DNA from: UBA6901 sp964355495
GTDB taxonomy: Bacteria > Pseudomonadota > Gammaproteobacteria > Acidiferrobacterales > UBA6901
Assembly: GCA_964355495.1 (NCBI GenBank)
Contig: CAYHES010000104.1
Coordinates: 1-9,109, forward strand
Direction of reading: 5' to 3'
DNA length: 9,109 bases
The notes beneath the pieces are model-generated. The model did not search any database. It had not been told where the DNA came from and saw nothing but the letters and a program-made list of their open reading frames with translations. Shown here in pieces: positions 1 to 4,410 of the stretch; position 1 is the first letter of the stretch, and each line of letters starts with the position of its first letter. A program made the translations under genes and the position numbers.

Positions 1-400
1 CCTGCTTGCCCTTGGCCAGGCCGATCTCGAGCTTGGCCTTGCCCTTCTTCCAGTACAGCGCCAGCGGCACGAGCGTATAGCCTTTACGCTCGACCGAGCC
101 GACCAGTTTGCTGATTTCATCGCGATGCAGCAGCAGCTTGCGCTTGCGCACCGGGTCGGGGTTTACATGAGTCGATGCCGAGGGCAGCGGTGAGACGTGT
201 GAGCCGATGAGAAAGATCTCGCCGTTCTCCACCACCACATAGGCCTCTTTAAGCTGCGCGCGTCCGGCACGCATGCTTTTCACTTCCCAGCCGTGCAGGA
301 CCATGCCGGCCTCGAATTTCTGCTCGATAAAGTAGTCGTGCCAGGCCTTGCGGTTCTGGGCGATCTGGGCGGGTGCGGGTTTGTCGGTTTTCTTCGACAT
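1..400 (-). CDS. smpB: SsrA-binding protein SmpB (3' end cut by the window edge)
   Basis: SmpB binds the tRNA-like part of tmRNA and delivers it to stalled ribosomes for trans-translation. The minus-strand reading frame starts at ATG 400-398 with MSKKTDKPAPAQIAQNRKA and stays open for 133 codons to the left edge. Family landmarks are clear: NRKAWHDYFIEQKFEAGMVL near residues 16-35, then GWEVKSMRAGRAQLKEAYV, GEIFLIGSHVSPL, and RKRKLLLHRDEISKL, followed by TLVPLALYWKKGKAKLEIGL and GKQ. Full-length SmpB is about 155-160 residues, so roughly 25 C-terminal residues, including the basic tail that enters the mRNA channel, lie outside the window. It is divergent from the transporter and the ratAB genes, the usual position of smpB relative to ratAB in gammaproteobacteria. 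Identification is secure; only the end is unseen. Confidence 0.96.
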   Translation of the reverse strand, partial: MSKKTDKPAPAQIAQNRKAWHDYFIEQKFEAGMVLHGWEVKSMRAGRAQLKEAYVVVENGEIFLIGSHVSPLPSASTHVNPDPVRKRKLLLHRDEISKLVGSVERKGYTLVPLALYWKKGKAKLEIGLAKGKQ

Positions 401-442
401 GCGTTAAGGTTGGCCGGCGTTCGGGTCATTTAATCAGCCGAC

Positions 443-448
443 TATACT
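443..448 (+). promoter_or_regulatory. Candidate -10 element for the transporter-ratA-ratB run
   Basis: The 89-bp divergent gap between smpB and the transporter must hold promoters for both directions. TATACT at 443-448 matches the sigma-70 -10 consensus at five of six positions. The hexamer 17 bp upstream (TTCGGG, 420-425) is a poor -35. The same AT-rich patch read on the minus strand (TTAGTATAGT) could serve smpB. This is a guess from consensus only. Confidence 0.3.
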
Positions 449-489
449 AACAGGTAGTCGATCACCGGGAGGAATCCGGCCTGCGGGCC

Positions 490-1881
490 GTGCGAACGAT
501 GAGCGGCAAAGGGGTGGGCAAAACGATTCACGGAAACTGGTCGTCGCCATGGATGTTCGTCCTGGTGTCGGCCGGTTTCGTCGTCGGACTAAAGAATATC
601 TGGCAGTTTCCGCATCACCTGGCGCTGTACGGCGGCAGTGCGTTCCTGCTCGCCTATGTCTTATTCTTGCTGCTGCTTGGTGTGCCGATGCTCATGACCC
701 AGATCATGCTGGGGCGTCTCGGGCGCGCCTCGCCGGTAACAGGGTTCGCCAGTATTACGCGGCGCGCGCATGCTGCGCGCATCTGGCGATGGGCGGGCGC
801 CGCCAGCGTGTTGGCCGGCTTTCTGGTGTATTCTTATTACGTTGTGGTGGCCGGGTGGATTCTGGCCTACGCCGCGCGCGCCGCCAGCGGCACGCTGAAC
901 GGATTGACCGCTGAAGGTGCGGCCAGCGTGTTCCTGGCGCTGGTCAAGGACCCGGAGAAGCAGCTTTTTTGGCATAGCCTGTTCGTGCTGTTGACCATGC
1001 TGACCGTGGCTGCCGGAGTGCGCGCCGGGCTTGAACGGGTATCCCGTTATGCTGTGCCGCTGATCTTCCTGTTGCTGCTGTTGCTCGTTGGCTACGCGAC
1101 GGGCAGCGGCTCATTCCGTCTCGGTTCGGAATACTTTCTGCGCACGGATTTTTCCCAGCTCGGCACGGATGGCATGTTGGTGGCCATGGGCGATGCATTC
1201 TTCAGCCTCGGGCTCGGCGTCGGTACCTTTATGATGTACGGCGCGTACCTGCCGCAGAACGGGCCGGTCATCCGGCTCGCACTGTATGTCATACTTGCCG
1301 ATCTTGTGGCCAGCATGCTTGCCGGATTTGCGATCTTCCCGGTGTTGTTTGCCGGCGGCGGCCTGTCAGCGGCCGGACCGGGACTCGTGTTCCAGTCGCT
1401 CGCGGTGGCCTTCGATCCGCTGCCGCTGGGCGCATTGATGCGCACCATCCTGTTCGTGCTGCTGATCCTGGTGGCGTGGATGTCGACCATTGGCCTGGCC
1501 GAGCCGGTGGTGGCGTGGCTGGTGGAGAGCCGCAGGTTGACGCGCGCCCGCGCCGCCGTGTGGACGGGTGCGGCCGCCTGGGCGATCGGCGTCGTATGCA
1601 TTCTGTCGCTCAACCATTGGGCGTTCTCGTTTTCATTCCTCGGTCTCACGCGCACGTTCGGCCTGTTTGACGTCCTGATTATTCTCACCTCGTTTGTGTT
1701 GTTGCCGCTGGTCGGGCTGGCGCTGGTCTTGTTTGCCGGTTGGGTGCTGCGCCCGCAGGCAACGCGCGACGCGCTGGCGATTGAATCGCCCTGTGTGCAC
1801 GATGTCTGGCTGTGGCTCAACCGGCTGGTCATTCCCTTGATGCTGGTCATACTGCTGTTTGGCATACGCCTGTTCCTGTGA
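490..1881 (+). CDS. Sodium-dependent transporter, neurotransmitter:sodium symporter (NSS/SNF) family
   Basis: This is an inner-membrane carrier of the LeuT-fold NSS family, which normally imports amino acids or similar solutes with Na+. The product is 463 residues from GTG 490, close to the family's usual length, with about 11-12 hydrophobic segments. TM1 carries the family signature in altered form (AGFVVGLKNIWQFP, residues 28-41). GGSAFL and GVPMLMTQIMLGR (residues 48-76) match the TM1/TM2 region. YSYYVVVAGW (114-123) matches TM3 with the substrate-pocket tyrosine. GDAFFSLGLGVGTFMMYGAY (234-253) is the unwound TM6. MSTIGLAEPVVAW matches TM8. Substrate is unknown; the GLGN-to-GLKN change in TM1 argues against assuming LeuT-like amino-acid binding. 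The start is uncertain: GTG 490, ATG 499, or a CTG at 481 that sits 8 nt after GGGAGG. The stop overlaps the ratA start (GTGA). Confidence 0.9.
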   Translation: MRTMSGKGVGKTIHGNWSSPWMFVLVSAGFVVGLKNIWQFPHHLALYGGSAFLLAYVLFLLLLGVPMLMTQIMLGRLGRASPVTGFASITRRAHAARIWRWAGAASVLAGFLVYSYYVVVAGWILAYAARAASGTLNGLTAEGAASVFLALVKDPEKQLFWHSLFVLLTMLTVAAGVRAGLERVSRYAVPLIFLLLLLLVGYATGSGSFRLGSEYFLRTDFSQLGTDGMLVAMGDAFFSLGLGVGTFMMYGAYLPQNGPVIRLALYVILADLVASMLAGFAIFPVLFAGGGLSAAGPGLVFQSLAVAFDPLPLGALMRTILFVLLILVAWMSTIGLAEPVVAWLVESRRLTRARAAVWTGAAAWAIGVVCILSLNHWAFSFSFLGLTRTFGLFDVLIILTSFVLLPLVGLALVLFAGWVLRPQATRDALAIESPCVHDVWLWLNRLVIPLMLVILLFGIRLFL

Positions 1882-2315
1882 AAACAATCCACAAATCTGC
1901 CCTGGTGCCGTACGCTGCCGGCGAGATGTTTGGACTGGTCGCCGATATCGAATCGTATGGCAAGTTTCTGCCGTGGTGCGGCGGCGCGCGCATCGTGGCG
2001 CGCGATGCCGACAGCGTGACGGCCGCCATCGACATCGCCTATCACGGCGTGCACAAGACCTTCACTACCCGCAACCGGCTGGAGCCCGGCCGTGTCATGG
2101 AATTGCAGTTGGTGGACGGACCGTTCAAGTTCCTGCAGGGTCACTGGCGCTTCGAGGAATTGGACGACCGGGCCTGCAAGGTGTCGCTCGATCTGAAATT
2201 CGAGTTCTCCAACCGCCTGCTCGCCTTTGCGATCGGCCCGGTGTTCAGCAACATCGCCAACGGTCTGGTGGACAGTTTCCGCCGCCGCGCCGAGGAGATC
2301 TATGGCAAGCGCTGA
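1878..2315 (+). CDS. ratA: RatA family protein (START-like / coenzyme Q-binding fold)
   Basis: The product is a 145-residue START/Bet v1-like protein of the RatA/COQ10 family. In E. coli, overproduced RatA blocks association of ribosomal subunits. The same fold is linked to ubiquinone binding in COQ10, and which role dominates here is not shown by sequence. Landmarks are the N-terminal VKTIHKSALVPYAAGEMFGL, then DIESYGKFLPWCGGARIV, LVDGPFKFLQGHWRFEEL, and the C-terminal helix GLVDSFRRRAEEIYGKR. GTG 1878 is chosen because it overlaps the transporter stop in GTGA, implying translational coupling, and gives the normal family length. Upstream in-frame starts would add a tail encoded within the transporter gene. 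Its last 14 nt overlap ratB. It is known in E. coli as yfjG. Confidence 0.93.
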   Translation: MKTIHKSALVPYAAGEMFGLVADIESYGKFLPWCGGARIVARDADSVTAAIDIAYHGVHKTFTTRNRLEPGRVMELQLVDGPFKFLQGHWRFEELDDRACKVSLDLKFEFSNRLLAFAIGPVFSNIANGLVDSFRRRAEEIYGKR

Positions 2316-2598
2316 TGTGATCGAGGTGCAGGTGGCGTACGCCGCACCGCGGCGCCAGATCGCGAAGACGCTGACCCTGCCGGCCGGCTCCAGCGTCGAG
2401 CAGGCAATTCGCGCCAGCGGCCTGCTTGAAGAATTTCCGGAGATTGATCTGACCCAACAGCGTATCGGGGTGTTCGGCGAGTTCGTACGGCTCGATGAAT
2501 GCCTGCAAGGCGGGGAACGCGTGGAGATTTACCGGTCGCTGATCGCCGATCCGAAGGAGGCGCGCCGGCGGCGCGCCCAGGTGAAGAAAAGACGCTGA
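2302..2598 (+). CDS. ratB: RatB / RnfH family protein (ubiquitin-like beta-grasp)
   Basis: The product is a 98-residue protein of the RnfH/UPF0125 family, predicted to have a small beta-grasp fold. Its biochemical role is not established, although it is consistently paired with ratA. Landmarks are IEVQVAYAAPRRQIAKTLTL, GSSVEQAIRASGLLEEFPEI, the family-typical IGVFGEFVRLDECLQGGERV, EIYRSLIADPKEARRRRA, and a strongly basic tail ending KKRR. ATG 2302 is chosen because GAGGAG at 2292-2297 lies just upstream and because it gives the normal length; a GTG at 2227 would add 25 residues read from inside ratA. The gene overlaps the ratA end by 14 nt, so the two are probably translationally coupled. It converges on bamE. 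Confidence 0.93.
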   Translation: MASADVIEVQVAYAAPRRQIAKTLTLPAGSSVEQAIRASGLLEEFPEIDLTQQRIGVFGEFVRLDECLQGGERVEIYRSLIADPKEARRRRAQVKKRR

Positions 2599-2602
2599 TA
2601 TC

Positions 2603-2631
2603 GGTAGGCTGAGCTTGCGAAGCCCAACGTC
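2603..2631. repeat. Dispersed palindromic repeat in the ratB-bamE convergent gap (shortened copy)
   Basis: The segment GGTAGG-CTGAGC-TTGCG-AAGCCCAACGTC is a REP-like GC-rich element. It matches the reverse complement of 4205-4238 over its length, apart from about 5 nt missing after GGTAGG and a few substitutions. It fills most of the 56-bp gap between two converging stop codons, where it could act as a bidirectional transcription end. No T-run supports a classical terminator. Confidence 0.6.
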
Positions 2632-2654
2632 TCACCGCTCACGGAGGCCTGGCT

Positions 2655-3023
2655 TCAGCGTGGCGTGTTCGCGCCCGGCGCACCAGTCCCGTTGGCTGAT
2701 TTGACGAGCGCCGCCGGCGCGAGATCGCCTTCGGCGCGCACCAGCGTGTCGTTGCGGAAATACAGAGTGAGATGTTGCGGTGTTACTTTCTCGCCGGCTC
2801 GGCTCACGGAATAGACGTAATCCCAGCGTTCCGGATGGAAGGTGTCGGATACCGGCGGGCTGCCGAGCAGCAGGCGTACCTGGCGCTTGGTCATGCCGGG
2901 CTTCAGGTTCGCCAGCATTTCCGCAGACAGCAGCGTGCCTTGCTGAACCTCAGGTTTGTAGAGCAGATTACAGCCGGCCAGCAGCGCGGCAAGCAGGAAT
3001 AGGGTCGGCAGAATCGGGCGCAT
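2655..3023 (-). CDS. bamE: Outer-membrane protein assembly factor BamE (SmpA/OmlA lipoprotein)
   Basis: BamE is a lipoprotein subunit of the BAM complex that folds beta-barrel proteins into the outer membrane. The 122-residue product starts at ATG 3023-3021 with MRPILPTLFLLAALLAGC. This is a short lipoprotein signal ending in the lipobox LAGC, with the lipidated Cys at residue 18. Family landmarks follow: NLLYKPEVQQGTLLSAEMLA, LKPGMTKRQVRLLLGSPPVS, DTFHPERWDYVYSV, and QHLTLYFRNDTLVRAEGDL. The tail (residues ~105-122) is low-complexity, rich in G, A and N. The open frame continues upstream, but a longer start would put the signal peptide internally, so 3023 is strongly preferred. No clear Shine-Dalgarno is seen. 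It is divergent from fur, as in Pseudomonas omlA-fur. Confidence 0.95.
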   Translation of the reverse strand: MRPILPTLFLLAALLAGCNLLYKPEVQQGTLLSAEMLANLKPGMTKRQVRLLLGSPPVSDTFHPERWDYVYSVSRAGEKVTPQHLTLYFRNDTLVRAEGDLAPAALVKSANGTGAPGANTPR

Positions 3024-3174
3024 CGGAATATGAAATAATAACGAGTCTGATTTACACTGTGCCCATCTTATCCCAAGCCGCAGTTCCCGGCCATGGGCGC
3101 GACCGCCAGGGATGGCGGGAGTGCCGGAATCGCAGGAGCAGTTTTCCGGCCGACCGATCACACAGGATGGCGCC
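3024..3174. promoter_or_regulatory. Divergent bamE-fur regulatory gap
   Basis: This 151-bp spacer must hold promoters for bamE (left) and fur (right). Positions 3026-3056 are strikingly AT-rich compared with the surroundings. On the minus strand TATTAT (3040-3035) resembles a -10 for bamE but would leave only a ~5-nt leader. On the plus strand TTTACA (3051-3056) resembles a -35 for fur, but no good -10 is found 16-18 bp further on. A partial GATAAT-like run (GAATATGAAATAATAA) is too weak to call a Fur box. Confidence 0.4.
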
Positions 3175-3612
3175 ATGAAAGGCAGCACCGATCTCAAGAA
3201 AGCCGGCCTCAAGGCCACGCTGCCGCGACTCAAAATCCTTGGCATCCTCGAGGACGCCAAGACGCGCCACATGACCGCCGAGGACGTGTACAAGGCCATG
3301 CTCGCCGCCGGCGAGGAAGTCGGGCTCGCCACCGTGTACCGGGTGCTCACCCAGTTCGAGTCGGCCGGGCTCGTCATGCGCCACAACTTCGAGGGCGGGC
3401 GCGCCGTGTTCGAAATGAACCAGGGCCATCACCACGACCACATGGTGTGCGTCGAGTGTGCCAGGGTATTCGAGTTCAACGATCCGGCCATCGAAGATCG
3501 CCAGCGCAAGGTGGCGGAGAAGGCCGGTTTCGTGATGGAAGAGCACTCGCTGTACATCTACGGCATGTGCGACGGCATGAAGCAGCACGGCAAGTGCTCC
3601 AAAAAACCGTAG
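3175..3612 (+). CDS. fur: Ferric uptake regulator Fur
   Basis: Fur is a cytosolic, dimeric Fe2+-responsive repressor of iron-uptake genes. The 145-residue product begins MKGSTDLKKAGLKATLPRLK, matching E. coli Fur closely (LKKAGLKVTLPRLKIL). The winged-helix DNA-recognition segment GEEVGLATVYRVLTQF is at residues 46-61. Metal-site residues are all present: HHHDH at 85-89, C92 and C95 of the CxxC zinc site, E107, and H124. The C-terminal tail has two further cysteines, C132 and C141, in MCDGMKQHGKC. ATG 3175 is chosen over the upstream in-frame ATG 3112 because it aligns with known Fur N-termini and follows AGGA at 3164-3167. The stop TAG lies inside a GC-rich dyad. A detached copy of its last 76 bp is found at 4244-4319. 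Confidence 0.97.
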   Translation: MKGSTDLKKAGLKATLPRLKILGILEDAKTRHMTAEDVYKAMLAAGEEVGLATVYRVLTQFESAGLVMRHNFEGGRAVFEMNQGHHHDHMVCVECARVFEFNDPAIEDRQRKVAEKAGFVMEEHSLYIYGMCDGMKQHGKCSKKP

Positions 3613-3636
3613 GGGCGGGTTTCAAACCCGTCCTAC
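3609..3636. repeat. GC-rich dyad overlapping the fur stop codon
   Basis: GTAGGGGCGGGTTT (3609-3622) is followed after one base by AAACCCGTCCTAC (3624-3636). These pair almost fully (GTAGG..CGGGTTT with AAACCCG..CCTAC), with a short internal bulge. The fur stop TAG is at 3610-3612, inside the left arm. It could stabilise or end the fur transcript, but no T-run follows. The form resembles dispersed palindromes seen in environmental proteobacteria, so it may be a mobile REP-like unit. Confidence 0.65.
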
Positions 3637-3701
3637 CGCGCTGTGGGCGCTTGAGCTATTCTTGATCAAGGTGGCAAGCAACTTAAAGAGAGGGAGCGCG
3701 T

Positions 3702-3932
3702 ATGGAGAAGATTGTGCATCTGCATATCGAGAGACTGCCGGAAGGTGTGTATTTGGCCACTTCCGAAGAGGTTCAAGGCCTGATCGCCCAGGGACGCACG
3801 ATCCAGGAGACCATCGAGATTGCGCGTGATGTGGCGAAGAAACTGATCGAGGCGCGCCACGAGCGCGAGGAGGCCTCACCGCTTTCGCCAGCGGGCGATG
3901 CCTTGGATTATCCGCTGATCGTCAACGCTTGA
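3702..3932 (+). CDS. hicB: HicB-like antitoxin (short form)
   Basis: This is the predicted antitoxin of a HicBA type II toxin-antitoxin pair, which would bind and block the HicA mRNA interferase encoded next. The 76-residue product has the HicB N-terminal pattern: VHLHIERLPEGVYLATSEEV then QGLIAQGRTIQETIEIARDV, a strand-strand-helix partial RNase H-like fold. The C-terminal part (residues ~51-76, starting ARHEREEASPLS) shows no recognisable ribbon-helix-helix or HTH, so this is a minimal HicB. A strong Shine-Dalgarno (GAGAGGGAG, 3688-3695) lies 6 nt before ATG 3702. Its stop overlaps the hicA start in TGATG. The palindrome CTTGATCAAG at 3661-3670 upstream might be an operator. Antitoxin-first order is one of the two known arrangements. 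Confidence 0.82.
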   Translation: MEKIVHLHIERLPEGVYLATSEEVQGLIAQGRTIQETIEIARDVAKKLIEARHEREEASPLSPAGDALDYPLIVNA

Positions 3933-4159
3933 TGGGACGGCTCGCGGGATTTAAATACCGGGAGATCGTCAAGCGCTTAAAGAAGTTCGGCTTTGCCTTC
4001 GACCGGCAGGCGGCCGGCAGCCACGAGATCTGGTACCACTCCGAAACGCATCGCTATACCACCATTCCCAATCACCCAGGGGATATGCCGGAAGGAACAT
4101 TGCGGGCGATCCTCAAGCAGGCGGGCATCGAGCCGGAGGATTTTCTGACGAGGAAGTGA
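3932..4159 (+). CDS. hicA: HicA-like mRNA interferase toxin
   Basis: HicA toxins are small double-stranded-RNA-binding-like ribonucleases that cut mRNA and stop translation until neutralised by HicB. The 75-residue product shows the full family pattern: FKYREIVKRLKKFGFAFDRQ, then GSHEIWYH with the catalytic-type His at residue 31, TTIPNHPGDMPEGTLRAILK and QAGIEPEDFL. The length is within the family's usual 55-90 residues and nothing looks broken, so it is probably active. ATG 3932 shares one base with the hicB stop, indicating translational coupling. A TTG at 3929 is an in-frame alternative with nothing to favour it. Placed between fur and a type I restriction locus, it fits the common clustering of toxin-antitoxin and restriction genes. 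Confidence 0.88.
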   Translation: MGRLAGFKYREIVKRLKKFGFAFDRQAAGSHEIWYHSETHRYTTIPNHPGDMPEGTLRAILKQAGIEPEDFLTRK

Positions 4160-4204
4160 GGGTGGCGGGACAAGACGGTTCGCGATTCCGACCCACGCGG
4201 GCTT

Positions 4205-4238
4205 GATGTTGGGCTTTGCGGGCTCAGCTCAACCTGCC
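4205..4238. repeat. Dispersed palindromic repeat downstream of hicA (longer copy)
   Basis: GATGTTGGGCTTTGCGGGCTCAGCTCAACCTGCC reads as an imperfect dyad (GTTGGGCT / AGCTCAAC arms). Its reverse complement matches 2603-2631 with about 5 extra bases. Together with the dyad at 3609-3636 it brackets the hicBA genes. It ends 5 bp before the fur 3' end copy begins. Confidence 0.6.
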
Positions 4239-4243
4239 GCGCT

Positions 4244-4334
4244 CGTGATGGAAGAACACTCGTTACACATCTACGGCATGTGCGATGGCATGAAGAAGCA
4301 CGGGAAGTGCTCGAAAAATAAAAGATTTAGATAG
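4244..4334 (+). pseudogene. Detached fur 3' end (C-terminal remnant)
   Basis: Positions 4244-4319 align without gaps to 3531-3606 of the intact fur gene with 67 of 76 bases identical (counted by eye). Translated in the same frame it reads VMEEHSLHIYGMCDGMKKHG, then KCSKNKRFR and a TAG stop at 4332-4334. Six of the nine differences are silent or sit in synonymous codon changes, and only three residues change (Y to H, Q to K, K to N). Similarity stops abruptly on the left at 4244. It lacks the DNA-binding and metal-binding body, so it is not a functional regulator. It looks like the 3' end of a second, related fur allele left by recombination. Confidence 0.85.
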
Positions 4335-4367
4335 TTGCCGGGCGCAACATGTTTAAACGCCAACAGG

Positions 4368-4373
4368 TACTAT
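4368..4373 (+). promoter_or_regulatory. Weak candidate -10 upstream of hsdR
   Basis: TACTAT at 4368-4373 is four of six to the -10 consensus and lies 38 bp before the hsdR start. No convincing -35 is present 16-18 bp upstream (CAACAT region). The 251-bp gap 4160-4410 otherwise holds only the palindromic repeat and the fur remnant. Confidence 0.2.
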
Positions 4374-4410
4374 AGCGAAGCACCTTTTTGGGCGTGCGAC
4401 AGGAACCTGA

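Noticed and set aside
1092..2144. Minus-strand open frame (350 codons) opposite the transporter and ratA
   Set aside because: Low-complexity Ser/Thr/Arg/Ala-rich shadow of two secure genes.
3024..3060. Possible Fur box in the bamE-fur gap
   Set aside because: Alignment to GATAATGATAATCATTATC gives only scattered matches; the AT-rich run alone is not enough.
3531..4319. Classical integrase attachment sites (attL/attR) at the fur repeats
   Set aside because: The structure is suggestive, but no integrase is seen, the enclosed segment is only ~0.7 kb and the repeats are 12% diverged, so I report a duplication and not an att pair.
4248..4334. Separate small gene in the fur-like fragment
   Set aside because: The 28-residue frame is only the tail of Fur without DNA- or iron-binding parts and has no ribosome-binding site; treated as a remnant.
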